Part shown: one piece after another, positions 1 to 9,435 of the stretch
Numbering within the stretch: position 1 is the first letter of the stretch
How the letters are laid out: every line of letters starts with the position of its first letter
From: Magnetococcus marinus MC-1
Lineage (GTDB): Bacteria > Pseudomonadota > Magnetococcia > Magnetococcales > Magnetococcaceae
Assembly (NCBI RefSeq): GCF_000014865.1
Contig: NC_008576.1
Span: 2,633,501 to 2,697,500 of the forward strand
Reading direction: 5' to 3'
Length of the DNA: 64,000 nucleotides
The notes under the pieces: generated by a model
Databases searched by the model: none
What the model was told of the DNA's origin: nothing
The model's input: the letters and a program-made list of their open reading frames with translations, nothing else
Translations under genes and position numbers: made by a program

Positions 1-2740
1 TGCCAGAAACCCCGGTTAACACCTTAAGCCCGGTAATCTCTTCCGAAACAACCGCCTCAGCAGGGGCCTCGGCAAGGGGCTTGATATCCACCCGACTAAC
101 AATGAACAGTCGGCTATTTTGCGCGCTGAATTGGCTTAAAAACTCCGCCAGCTCCTCACTGCAATAAAGTGTCACGGTGGACTGCATGAACGAACCTACG
201 CGCTTTTCCACCCGGTCTTTTTCCAGGCTTTTATAGACTTCAGCACGTACCTGCCGGTAGCGTTCCCAGCGTTTCGCCAAGGCATCGTCATACCACTCGG
301 GATGCTCTTTTGGAAAGGCTGCTAAATGCACCGAGGCCTCCCGCTCACCGGCCATATAGTGCCACACCTCTTCGGCGGTAAAGGCCATAACTGGTGCCAT
401 CAGACGCACCAGCGTCTCCAGCATATGGTGCATAACCGTCTGCGCACTGCGCCGCTCTACCGAATCCGGGGCGTCACAGTAGAGACGGTCTTTGATAATA
501 TCCAGGTAAAAGGCTCCCATCTCTACCCCACAGAAATAGTGCAGGCTTTGATACACCCGGTGAAAGGTGTAGTCGGTATAAGCCTTTTCTACATCTCGGA
601 TAAGTCGAGCCACCCGATCCAACGCCCAACGGTCAAGTTCCAGCAACTGCCCATAGGGCACCGTGTGCTCAGCGGCATCAAACCCACTGAGGTTACTAAT
701 CAGATAGCGTATGGTATTGCGGATGCGCCGATAAGCGTCCGACAGCCCCTTGAGAATCTCGTCTGAAATGCGGATATCCCCCGCATAATCCTCTGCGGAT
801 ACCCACATGCGTAGAATATCTGCCCCATACTGTTTAATCACCTTCTCTGGGGCGATGACATTGCCACGAGATTTGGACATTTTGTGGCCCTTACCATCCA
901 CCACAAAACCATGGGTCAATACCGCCTTGTAGGGCGCCCGGTCACGAGTGCCCACCGAGGCCAAAAGCGATGAATGGAACCAGCCACGATGTTGATCAGA
1001 CCCCTCCAGATAGAGGTCCGCCGGCCAACGCAGTTGGGGCCGCCGCTCCAACACTGCCGCATGGGTCACACCGGAATCAAACCACACATCCAAAATGTCT
1101 GACTCTTTTTTAAAGTGCTGGCTGCCACATCCGCTACAGCGGTAGTCGGCCGGTAAAAATTGGGCCGCCTCTTTCTCAAACCACACATCGGCCCCGGCCT
1201 GCTCCATCGCCACAGCGATGTTTTCGGTAATGGCCTCATCCCGCACAATTTGGCCACAATCGGTACAACTCAGCACCGCAATGGGTACCCCCCAGGTACG
1301 CTGCCGGCTCACGCACCAATCGGGTCGGTTTTCCACCATGTTGTGGATGCGCTCCTCACCCCAATGGGGGATCCAGCTGGTATCCTTGATCGCTTGCAGC
1401 GCCTTTTTGCGCAGATCGTTTATCTCCATGGAGATAAACCACTGAGGCGTAGCGCGGGTAATCAGCGGCGTACTGCAACGCCAGCAGTGGGGATAGCTGT
1501 GGTTAATTTTACTGCTGGCAAGCAAGGCTCCTCGCTCATCCAACAGCGTCACCACTTGAGGATTGGCCTTTTTGATGTGCTCACCGGCAAAAAAGGGTGT
1601 GCCCTCCACAAACTTGCCATAATCATCCACTGGATTATAGGGCTGAATGCCATATTTCAGGCTCACCTCATAGTCCTCGGCACCATGACCGGGCGCGGTA
1701 TGCACGCAGCCCGTACCCGCCTCGGTGGTGACATGATCCCCCAACAAGATGGGGGCATCCTGCTCTAAAAAGGGATGACGGAAGCGACGGTTTTCCAAAT
1801 CGGCCCCGCTTAACCGCACCACCACCCGCGCGTCACGCTCTGGGTTTAGGCCAGCCGCTTGTAAGGTCGGTTCCCACAACGCTTCGGCCAGCAGAAGGTG
1901 CTCACCCACCGCCAAATTGTGGTTATCAGCCGGGTTGAGAATCTCCACCATGACATAGCTAAGATCACCATTCAGACATACCGCCAAGTTGGCAGGGATG
2001 GTCCAAGGGGTGGTCGTCCAGATCACCACACTGCACGATTTACCCGCCAGTTCTGGATGCAGGTCGGCCAGAGAGGCCTCCGCCGCTAAAGGGAATTTAA
2101 CATAGATGGTGGTGGATTCATGATCCTGATACTCTACCTCGGCCTCGGCCAGGGCCGTGACATCATGGGTACACCAATAGACCGGCTTGGCCCCTTTGTA
2201 GAGCCCGCCATTGTGCAGAAAACGGCCCAGTTCCCGCACAATATCCGCCTCAAAACGATAGTCCATGGTCAGGTAGGGATTGTGCCAATCACCGGAGACG
2301 CCCAGGCGCTGAAACTCCTCCTTTTGGGTCTCTACCCACTTGCCGGCAAAGGTGCGGCAGCGCTGGCGAAACGCCACCACGTCAATCTCTTCTTTCTCTT
2401 TACCCTCGGCTTTCAGCTCTTGTTCCGCCTTAAGCTCAATGGGTAGGCCGTGGCAGTCCCAACCAGGGACATAAACCGCATCCATACCCTGCATCTGCCG
2501 CGATTTGCAGATAATATCTTTGAGTACCTTGTTGATGGCGTGACCCATATGCAAATGACCATTGGCGTAGGGGGGGCCATCATGCAAAATGAAGGGCTGT
2601 TTGCCTTGACCCGACTCACGCAAACGCTCATAGAGCGCCATCTGCGCCCACTTGGCCAAAATTTCTGGCTCCCGCTGAGGCAGGTTGGCCCGCATGGGCA
2701 GTTCGGTCTCGGGCAATTGGATGGTATCTTTGTACGCCAT
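1..2740 (-). CDS. ileS: Isoleucyl-tRNA synthetase, 3' end cut by window edge
   Basis: Class I aminoacyl-tRNA synthetase that charges tRNA-Ile in the cytoplasm. The minus-strand frame is open from the ATG at 2740 to the left edge, giving about 913 residues; the family is usually near 940, so only the last 25-40 residues are missing, where the C-terminal zinc-binding segment normally lies. Visible signatures are the HIGH-type motif in NGHLHMGHA near residue 60 and GHKMSKSRGN encoded around 855-890. An AAGGAG Shine-Dalgarno sits about 7 bases before the ATG, which supports this start. ribF lies just upstream on the same strand with a 49-base gap, a common pairing (ribF-ileS-lspA in many proteobacteria), so lspA may follow beyond the edge. 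Identification is firm. Confidence 0.97.
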   Translation of the reverse strand, partial: MAYKDTIQLPETELPMRANLPQREPEILAKWAQMALYERLRESGQGKQPFILHDGPPYANGHLHMGHAINKVLKDIICKSRQMQGMDAVYVPGWDCHGLPIELKAEQELKAEGKEKEEIDVVAFRQRCRTFAGKWVETQKEEFQRLGVSGDWHNPYLTMDYRFEADIVRELGRFLHNGGLYKGAKPVYWCTHDVTALAEAEVEYQDHESTTIYVKFPLAAEASLADLHPELAGKSCSVVIWTTTPWTIPANLAVCLNGDLSYVMVEILNPADNHNLAVGEHLLLAEALWEPTLQAAGLNPERDARVVVRLSGADLENRRFRHPFLEQDAPILLGDHVTTEAGTGCVHTAPGHGAEDYEVSLKYGIQPYNPVDDYGKFVEGTPFFAGEHIKKANPQVVTLLDERGALLASSKINHSYPHCWRCSTPLITRATPQWFISMEINDLRKKALQAIKDTSWIPHWGEERIHNMVENRPDWCVSRQRTWGVPIAVLSCTDCGQIVRDEAITENIAVAMEQAGADVWFEKEAAQFLPADYRCSGCGSQHFKKESDILDVWFDSGVTHAAVLERRPQLRWPADLYLEGSDQHRGWFHSSLLASVGTRDRAPYKAVLTHGFVVDGKGHKMSKSRGNVIAPEKVIKQYGADILRMWVSAEDYAGDIRISDEILKGLSDAYRRIRNTIRYLISNLSGFDAAEHTVPYGQLLELDRWALDRVARLIRDVEKAYTDYTFHRVYQSLHYFCGVEMGAFYLDIIKDRLYCDAPDSVERRSAQTVMHHMLETLVRLMAPVMAFTAEEVWHYMAGEREASVHLAAFPKEHPEWYDDALAKRWERYRQVRAEVYKSLEKDRVEKRVGSFMQSTVTLYCSEELAEFLSQFSAQNSRLFIVSRVDIKPLAEAPAEAVVSEEITGLKVLTGVSG

Positions 2741-2789
2741 GAAGGGCTCCTTCACCCCGGGGCCATAGGCTCCCTTATAGGATTATGCT

Positions 2790-3713
2790 CTACAGATTAA
2801 AATAGGTCTTGGCCGCTGCCACATCGGCACCGATCTGCGCCTTTAACGCCTCGACATCCGGAAATTTATGTTCACCACGCACAAAGGCGTGAAACTTTAC
2901 CCGTAGATTTCGATGGTAAAGGTCGCTGCACGGAACCAGCATATGCACCTCCATATGCAATCCCTCGTCCCCAAAGGTGGGATTGCTACCAATATTGGCA
3001 ATGGCCGGACACCAGAGCCCTTCCACCATGGCCTCCACCAAATAGACCCCAACAGGGGGGTATAATAGGTGGTAAAGGGCCACATTGGCCGTGGGAAACC
3101 CCAATCCTCGGCCCCGCCGCATGCCGGCGATCACCCGCCCTTCTATCTCAAAGGGACGACCCAACAGCGCTTCAGCGGCTTTAAAATCCGCTTGCCGAAT
3201 TGCCTGCCGCACCCCTGTGGAGGAGACATTAACCCCCCCCTCTAACAGCAGCTCCGCCTTGTGCGCGCCAAAGCCATAGCGCTGCCCCAGGTTCGCCAAG
3301 GTGTTAAAATCGCCACGACCATGACTACCAAAGCGAAAATTTTCACCAATCACCACCTCGCGAATGCCTAGCCCATGGGCCAGCAAATCCCGCACAAAAT
3401 CCTCAGCGGGCATCGTCTGCAACTGACGGGTAAAACGACAGATAAACATGGCATCAAGACCATATTGATCCATCCATCGCGCCTTACCCCGTACCCCGGT
3501 TATGCGATCAAGGGGCTGCTCAGGACGCAACACCCGGCGGGGGTGCGGTTCAAAGGTCATGGCCATGGTGGGCGCTTGGTGCAGCTGTCCCAACGCATGA
3601 AGTTGTGCAAAGAGGCGCTGATGACCCCGATGAACCCCATCAAAATTACCAATGGTCAGCACTGCCCCGCGAAAGCGATCCGGAAGATTGATCAAACCGC
3701 GGATGATATACAT
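2790..3713 (-). CDS. ribF: Bifunctional riboflavin kinase / FAD synthetase
   Basis: Phosphorylates riboflavin to FMN and adenylates FMN to FAD in the cytoplasm. The 307-residue length is normal for the family. The N-terminal nucleotidyltransferase domain shows GNFDGVHRGHQ at about residues 22-32, with the HxGH-like nucleotide-binding site. The C-terminal kinase domain shows GRGLGFPTANV near residue 200. The ATG at 3713 is preceded on the minus strand by AAGG about 8 bases away. It is followed at 49 bases by ileS on the same strand, so the two are probably co-transcribed. Confidence 0.97.
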   Translation of the reverse strand: MYIIRGLINLPDRFRGAVLTIGNFDGVHRGHQRLFAQLHALGQLHQAPTMAMTFEPHPRRVLRPEQPLDRITGVRGKARWMDQYGLDAMFICRFTRQLQTMPAEDFVRDLLAHGLGIREVVIGENFRFGSHGRGDFNTLANLGQRYGFGAHKAELLLEGGVNVSSTGVRQAIRQADFKAAEALLGRPFEIEGRVIAGMRRGRGLGFPTANVALYHLLYPPVGVYLVEAMVEGLWCPAIANIGSNPTFGDEGLHMEVHMLVPCSDLYHRNLRVKFHAFVRGEHKFPDVEALKAQIGADVAAAKTYFNL

Positions 3714-4280
3714 GGCGTAACCTTAATCCTTACAAAGATAAGCCGCGACTACCCGGCCAAGGGGCAGTGTGCCATCTTCTCACGCACTTTTTAGCGTAGA
3801 GTCCAGGGTGACATAGATCCGCTGGGACACCATGAGCAGCCGGACTTGCTCCTTCATCGGGCTTGCCCCTTCATAAAGCCAGACCCGCAGGGTGCTTTGT
3901 TTTTTTATGGGTGGCCACCCTTGCAAAACAGGGCCTCACGACAGGAACATGGTGAAAGACAATCCCTAAGCGTATGAATCCTTTAGACCACTATTACAGG
4001 GTCCAGCCCCCGCCCCTGATTAAAAATCGGCGACAACCCCTAGTAAGCTGCTTAGAATACCCCAGCTATGGACCGGAAATAAAGGGACTCTTCACCTTTA
4101 ACCAGCGATCCCCACCATACAGCATCACAGACCCTCCAGCCACCCTCCTCGCCCACCCGCAGCAAGCTCTTTTTATGCCTTATGCGCGTCAGAGGTTGAA
4201 CCTGGATGCCGCTATAGCTAGAGTAGCGCATTACTCAATCTTAAATGACCTGTTTTTTGTAGAACCTAGGAGTGGGCAGC
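3714..4280. other. Gene-free divergent region between ribF and ppiD-like gene
   Basis: This 567-base stretch separates two divergent genes and should hold both promoters. A plus-strand frame starting at 3974 runs into the next gene in another frame; its composition is not protein-like and it has no credible ribosome site, so I do not call it. The only distinct element is a perfect 12-base palindrome, GGGTGGCCACCC, at 3909-3920. It could be an operator, but nothing confirms that. No tRNA or terminator was recognised. Confidence 0.5.
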
Positions 4281-6191
4281 ATGCTCAACGTAATGCGCAA
4301 AAGCGCCAACAGCTGGGTCATCAAAATCCTGCTGATTCTGATTGCCGTCTCTTTCTCCGTCTGGGGGATCGAGGGACTTAGAAATGCCGGGCGTGATACA
4401 CCGGTGTTGACGGTAGAGAATTGGTCGGCTTCCCAAGGCTATATTCGGCAATCCTTTGATCGTTTTCTGCGTGAACAGAAACAGCGCCTGGGCAATCTGC
4501 CCCTGGATAATCCAATGATTCGCCAGCAACTGCGCCAACAGTTTTTGCAACGCATGGTGGACGAACAACTCATGCTGCATAGTGCCATGCAGATGGGTCT
4601 AACCCTCTCCCCCAAGGGGTTACAAAAGACCATCGCCGAGGATCCCACCTTTCAGCTCAAGGGCAAGTTTGACGATGCCCTCTATCGGCAATTGCTGCGG
4701 CAAAACCGGCTCGACCCCAAAACCTTTGAGCAGGATACTCTGGTACGACACGCTCGGGCCCATCTTGCCCAGGGTTTGACCCAAGTAGCCACCACACCCA
4801 CCCTGCTGTTAGATGATGCCCTCAAGCAGGAGAGCGAAAAACGACGGGTGGCGCTGCTGATGTTGGACCAAGCAACCCTAGCCAGCGTGGATGATCCTGG
4901 TGACGAAGCCCTGCGTGCCTATCAAGAAAACAACCGCGATGCCTACTCCATCAAGCAGCGGGTTAAAGTTCGCTATCTGTTGCTGGATGCCGAGAGTGTG
5001 CGCGACGAGCTGAAAGTAGATGAGGCCAAAATCATCGCCTACTATGATGACAATAAACCGCTGTACAAGACCCTGGAAAGCCGCAAACTTCGGCATATCC
5101 TGGCCAAATTCAAGGCCGGCGATGCCACCGCCAAAGCAGCGGCCCAGAAAAAGATTGAGGATGCCAAGCAGCGCATTGCTAACGGTGAAAGCTTTGCCGA
5201 GGTAGCCAAACTGCTCTCAGAAGATGTCACCGCCAGTCAAGGGGGGGAATTGGGGGTATTCCAACGGGGGGGCGGCTTGGTTGAGCGTTTTGAAGAGGCC
5301 GCCTTTACCCTGCCCGAGGGCAAGGTTTCGGAGGTTGTGGAGAGCCCCTTTGGTTTTCACTTGATCCTGGTTGACCATATTGATCCAGCTGGCACCCGTA
5401 GCTTTGAGCAGGTTAAACCCGAAATTGCCGAACAACTCTTTCAAGAGGGCGCTGGCGAAGCGATCTACAGCAAGTCGATTGCGTTGGAAGATATGCTCGC
5501 CACCGCCGATAGCTTGGCCACCATCGGCAAGGAGCTAAACCTGCGCTTTAAGGAGACCGGCTGGATTGAGTTCAGCAAGCTTGACGAAACGGTCTCTATC
5601 GAACGCGAAGCCAAGTTTCATGAAGTGGCCTTTTCTACCCTGAAAGGGGAACGTAGCACCTTGGTGGAGCTAGCCAACAACCGCTATTTTGTGTTGGAAG
5701 TAACCGACCATGAGGACGCCACCTTAAAACCCTTGGCCGAAGTACGTGCCGCATTACTGGCTGCCTATCGTCAGGAAAAAGCTCAAACCCAGGCCCAAGA
5801 GCTAATGGATAATGCCCTAAAAGCCTTAAACAGCGGCAGCAGTTGGGAAGAGGTTGCCAAAAGCCACGCACCATTCCAAGCCCAGGCTCCGGCCCCCTTT
5901 ACCGCAATGGATAAAGAGAGCAAGGTTCCTGCGAACGTGCGTCAAGCAGCCTTCCGTATCGCGCTGGACAAGCCGATTTACGAAAAGGTTATCAGCGAGG
6001 GAAATCATCGCTATATCCTAAAATTGCTCGAAGTCACCCCCGGCACGGTTGACACCGATATGCTCGCCAATAGCCAACTTCAAGCGATGTTTACCAACAT
6101 GCTGGGCAATGAAATGCGCGAAGCCTTTATGGCTTGGCGCCGTAAACATGCAGAGATCAGCTATGACCCCAAGGTATTCAACAACCTCTAA
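4281..6191 (+). CDS. ppiD: PpiD/SurA-type periplasmic peptidyl-prolyl isomerase, membrane-anchored
   Basis: Inner-membrane-anchored folding factor facing the periplasm, likely helping newly exported proteins at the Sec exit. The protein has 636 residues, close to the family length. It starts with a short cytoplasmic tail, then one membrane helix (about residues 13-33, VIKILLILIAVSFSVWGI). A SurA_N-like helical region follows, then a parvulin-type rotamase domain at about residues 255-370 containing RHILAKF, GGELGVF and PFGFHLILV. A GTG at 4272 would extend it by three residues, but AGGAG at 4268-4272 lies 8 bases before the ATG at 4281, so that start is preferred. A clear terminator follows at 6212, so it is probably a single-gene unit. 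Confidence 0.9.
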   Translation: MLNVMRKSANSWVIKILLILIAVSFSVWGIEGLRNAGRDTPVLTVENWSASQGYIRQSFDRFLREQKQRLGNLPLDNPMIRQQLRQQFLQRMVDEQLMLHSAMQMGLTLSPKGLQKTIAEDPTFQLKGKFDDALYRQLLRQNRLDPKTFEQDTLVRHARAHLAQGLTQVATTPTLLLDDALKQESEKRRVALLMLDQATLASVDDPGDEALRAYQENNRDAYSIKQRVKVRYLLLDAESVRDELKVDEAKIIAYYDDNKPLYKTLESRKLRHILAKFKAGDATAKAAAQKKIEDAKQRIANGESFAEVAKLLSEDVTASQGGELGVFQRGGGLVERFEEAAFTLPEGKVSEVVESPFGFHLILVDHIDPAGTRSFEQVKPEIAEQLFQEGAGEAIYSKSIALEDMLATADSLATIGKELNLRFKETGWIEFSKLDETVSIEREAKFHEVAFSTLKGERSTLVELANNRYFVLEVTDHEDATLKPLAEVRAALLAAYRQEKAQTQAQELMDNALKALNSGSSWEEVAKSHAPFQAQAPAPFTAMDKESKVPANVRQAAFRIALDKPIYEKVISEGNHRYILKLLEVTPGTVDTDMLANSQLQAMFTNMLGNEMREAFMAWRRKHAEISYDPKVFNNL

Positions 6192-6211
6192 TAGCTTGGG
6201 CGACCTTCCAC

Positions 6212-6247
6212 TAAAAAGGGCCGGGATTGCTCCCGGTCCTTTTTTTA
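6212..6247 (+). terminator. Rho-independent terminator after ppiD
   Basis: A 10-base stem (AGGGCCGGGA against TCCCGGTCCT, one G-T pair) closes a TTGC loop and is followed by a run of T. It begins about 20 bases after the stop codon of the ppiD-like gene. Confidence 0.9.
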
Positions 6248-6360
6248 TGATCCAGCCCCTTAATCAGCGCCACACCGCCCTAACCCGCTAACGAGACACA
6301 CGTTCCATGGAGAAGCCGCAGGAAGCAACGTAAGCGTTTTGGCCGCCCCTGCTTACCTCT

Positions 6361-7056
6361 TTAGGGCATCCAGCTATTCCAAACCGAGTACCAAGCCAGT
6401 TGATAGACCCGCCCCTCCCACAGCAGTTCCGTACGCGGCGTCAACCATAGCGCCACAGCGGTGGTTGCATAGAGGGCTAAGGTTGCATAGAGATCCCGGC
6501 TCCACAGTTTACACGCCGTGCCAAAAGAGCGTTTAACACGGGCACCGGTTAACTGAATGCTATACATTTCATCCAGCAGTAGATGTAGCACAAAACCACC
6601 GGCAATAAAGCCACCCGCCACCCATGCCGTTAGCACAGAGAGATGAAAAGCATGGTGCAATAACAGAACGGTGAGTGCCCCAAACAAAATTGCCGCAGGA
6701 ATGGAGTGAAAAATGCCCCGATGCACGGTCACCCGCGTAAACAGCTCAAAAACCGCTAAACGCATGGCCACAAAGAGACCGACCCAGAGTAAAAAGAGCT
6801 CTAAACCCGACAAACCTTGTGTCACCGGTTGACCAAATAACAAGCCAAATGCCAGCAACACCGACACCAAGGTAAACACCACACTAAGGATGGTTGAACG
6901 GTCCGAATCCACATCGGGCAGCAGAGAGGCCACCGCCCCACAGCTAAAATAGAGCGCGACCTCCAGCGGGGTTGCCACGCCCCCCGCATAGAGCCCCGTG
7001 GCGACCATGCCCGATGCCACAGAACCCACCGTCAAATGGGTGTGAAAACCTGCCAT
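6361..7056 (-). CDS. YdjM-like (DUF457) membrane-bound metal-dependent hydrolase
   Basis: Inner-membrane protein of the YdjM/LexA-regulated DUF457 family; members are annotated as metal-dependent hydrolases but the substrate is unknown. The 231-residue protein has several hydrophobic helices and the family's polar motifs: FHTHLTVG at the N-terminus, LLPDVDSDRS near residue 45, VHRGIFHS near residue 111 and LHLLLDEM near residue 157. These His/Asp residues are the presumed metal ligands. GGGAG lies 10 bases before the ATG on the minus strand. It is convergent with the ppiD-like gene and has no operon partner. Confidence 0.8.
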   Translation of the reverse strand: MAGFHTHLTVGSVASGMVATGLYAGGVATPLEVALYFSCGAVASLLPDVDSDRSTILSVVFTLVSVLLAFGLLFGQPVTQGLSGLELFLLWVGLFVAMRLAVFELFTRVTVHRGIFHSIPAAILFGALTVLLLHHAFHLSVLTAWVAGGFIAGGFVLHLLLDEMYSIQLTGARVKRSFGTACKLWSRDLYATLALYATTAVALWLTPRTELLWEGRVYQLAWYSVWNSWMP

Positions 7057-7265
7057 ACATCCATACTCCCAAGAAAGACGTGAAGGTTTGACCCATGCCC
7101 CCTGGATAGGCGGATGCGCTCGCCCACCATGGCTACCCCACCCTACCCTCTATCGGACTTTTTTGGATGCACCTTCACAAAATCCTGGCCGTATCGTCTA
7201 TCTGATTAAAATCTCAAAAAATTTACGCTAGGACAGCCCCCTAAGCCCTTGCCACAACGTAAACC

Positions 7266-9260
7266 CTACGCTTTAAATCGGTTTAGAATCTGGCCCAATT
7301 CATTGGCAATTTGCCCCATATTCACCGCCTGATTTTGTACTGCACCGCTCAGTTGGGTCATACGCTGGGCGGCATCGTTGACCTCGCCCATACTCTGGGC
7401 GACCTTCTGCGCCGATTGTGAGGAGGCCTGCACCTGCTGGGTTATTTCACGGCTGGCTTGGGATGAGTTAGCGACCAGCTGAACCATGCCCTGTACCCCT
7501 GTGGAGGCGTGTACCACGCTCTGGGTGACTTCATTAATACCCAGGGCGATCTCCTGTACACTACGGGCCACCTCTTGGGAGCCTGCGGTGGCTTCTTCCA
7601 CCCGGTGGCTCACCTCGCGGGTTTCATGGTTGACCTCTGCCATGGAGCGAGAGATCGCCGCCACAGTGCCGCTCTGTTCTTCCACAGCGCTAAGAATATC
7701 CTCAATCACCTCTGCCAATTTACCATTGATTTCCGCCACATTTTGCGACGCCTTGCCGGCTTGACGGCTCTGATTTTGGATTTCGTCAATCTGGGCCGCG
7801 ATACTGCTGGTGGCTTCGCTGGTTTGACTGGCCAGTTGCTTAACCTCATTGGCCACCACCGCAAACCCCTTACCTGACTCCCCCGCCCCAGCGGCCTCAA
7901 TGGAAGCATTAAGTGCCAACATATTGGTTTGTTGGGCAATATTGTTAATTACCGAAACCACCTTGTTAATCTCTTTGGCCGAACGGGCAAGGGCTTCCAT
8001 CACCCCATAGGTCTCTTTTGCCGTGCTGGATGCCGCTTCGGCACCCTGGTTGGCCTCTTCACAGCGGTTACGCACAGCATCAATGGTGGTCGTTAGGGCC
8101 TCCACCGAGTTGGCCACTTCCGTCACATTGCCACCGGTGCGCTGGGCGGCCAAATTGACCTCATCCATATTCACCGTCACCTCTTCCGTGGCGGAGGCCA
8201 CGGTGGATAGGTTGACGTTGGCCTCCTCCGCTGCGGCTGAGATGGTCGACATATTTTGACCCATCTCCACGGCACTTTCAGAAACCTGCTGCATGGCGCG
8301 GTTCATACCATCACTGGCATTACCGACACGACTTAGAGTGTTGTGCATCGCTTGGCTGGCGTTGGCCACTTGTGAGGCGTGACCACTTAGGGAGAGTGAA
8401 CTATGGTTTAAATCACTCGATATACTGCTCAGTTGCCCTGTTGCACCATTGAGACTTTTGGTTGTACGCCCCATACTGTCAATAATTTCACGCAGGCTGT
8501 TGACCATGATGCGGGTTGCTTCAATGGTGCGCCCAATTTCATCCTCCCTTGCAGAAGGGGGTAAATTGACGGTTAGATCCCCTTGGGCCACCTTACCGAG
8601 AATGGTGACAACATGGTTGATCGGGGCCCCAATCATGCGCCGCACATAAAACACCGTCACCAATACCACCAAGCTACCGCAAATCAGGGTAATACCGATG
8701 ATCCAGTACTGCACCTGCTCAATGGAGGCATAAAACTCCGCCGTTTTAATGCCCACATAGAGAATCCCCACCACATCGCCCTTGGCATCCAAGATGGGAT
8801 CATAACCGGTAATATAGGGGGTGCCCAGAATCTCTACCACCCCACGGAATGGGGTTTTTTCCTCAAAAACATGCCTATAAGCGGCATTACGAGCCAACTT
8901 GGTACCCGTGGCACGGTTGCCATCGGCCTTTTTTACAGAGGTCGCCACACGGGTATCCCCCATAAAAACCGTCGCGGTCCCACCCACTAGGGTAGAGATG
9001 GTATCCACCAGTTCATTATGACCATTCAGACGAAAATCTCCAGCATAGAGCCCGTCCTTTTTTAGCATATAGGTGGTGCCTATTTTTTTCACTTCATGCC
9101 AAGCCACCCGCATATTGCGGTTGATGGCATCCTGGGCTTCACGATCCCCCTTTTGGTGCAGCTCTGCCACCGTAGCGATGGTGGCAGAAAGGCCCACAAT
9201 AAAAGCGGAGAGAAAGACGATCATACCAATACGTGTGGTGAGGCTTAGGGGGGCGGTCAT
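7266..9260 (-). CDS. Methyl-accepting chemotaxis protein with single-Cache sensor
   Basis: Transmembrane chemoreceptor that controls the CheA kinase. The first membrane helix ([17 protein letters not shown]) is near the N-terminus. A periplasmic single-Cache-like domain follows, with [19 protein letters not shown] and [11 protein letters not shown]. Then come a second helix ([21 protein letters not shown]), a HAMP segment ([21 protein letters not shown]) and a long signalling coiled coil. The kinase-control tip reads [20 protein letters not shown], so one usual Arg after the Ala pair is Gly. The open frame extends to 9389, but ATG at 9260 puts the first helix close to the N-terminus as usual; neither start has a strong ribosome site. 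The ligand is unknown; the Cache fold suggests a small organic molecule. Confidence 0.92.
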   Translation of the reverse strand: MTAPLSLTTRIGMIVFLSAFIVGLSATIATVAELHQKGDREAQDAINRNMRVAWHEVKKIGTTYMLKKDGLYAGDFRLNGHNELVDTISTLVGGTATVFMGDTRVATSVKKADGNRATGTKLARNAAYRHVFEEKTPFRGVVEILGTPYITGYDPILDAKGDVVGILYVGIKTAEFYASIEQVQYWIIGITLICGSLVVLVTVFYVRRMIGAPINHVVTILGKVAQGDLTVNLPPSAREDEIGRTIEATRIMVNSLREIIDSMGRTTKSLNGATGQLSSISSDLNHSSLSLSGHASQVANASQAMHNTLSRVGNASDGMNRAMQQVSESAVEMGQNMSTISAAAEEANVNLSTVASATEEVTVNMDEVNLAAQRTGGNVTEVANSVEALTTTIDAVRNRCEEANQGAEAASSTAKETYGVMEALARSAKEINKVVSVINNIAQQTNMLALNASIEAAGAGESGKGFAVVANEVKQLASQTSEATSSIAAQIDEIQNQSRQAGKASQNVAEINGKLAEVIEDILSAVEEQSGTVAAISRSMAEVNHETREVSHRVEEATAGSQEVARSVQEIALGINEVTQSVVHASTGVQGMVQLVANSSQASREITQQVQASSQSAQKVAQSMGEVNDAAQRMTQLSGAVQNQAVNMGQIANELGQILNRFKA

Positions 9261-9435
9261 AACCTTACAGAGGCTCCCAAGGAGGCGTGAAGTAACGGGG
9301 TCTTTGTCGATAAACCATTTTGTTGCATAGATAAGCGCCACATTAGACCATATAAGCGCCCCTCTTGCAATCGTCCCAAACGCAACCAACCCTGCCAGAT
9401 TTCCCTGCTAGCTCATCAATCCGCCGCTTTGACAC

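Noticed and set aside
3974-4381. 135-codon plus-strand frame
   Set aside because: Overlaps the ppiD-like gene in another frame, has no ribosome site and no recognisable composition.
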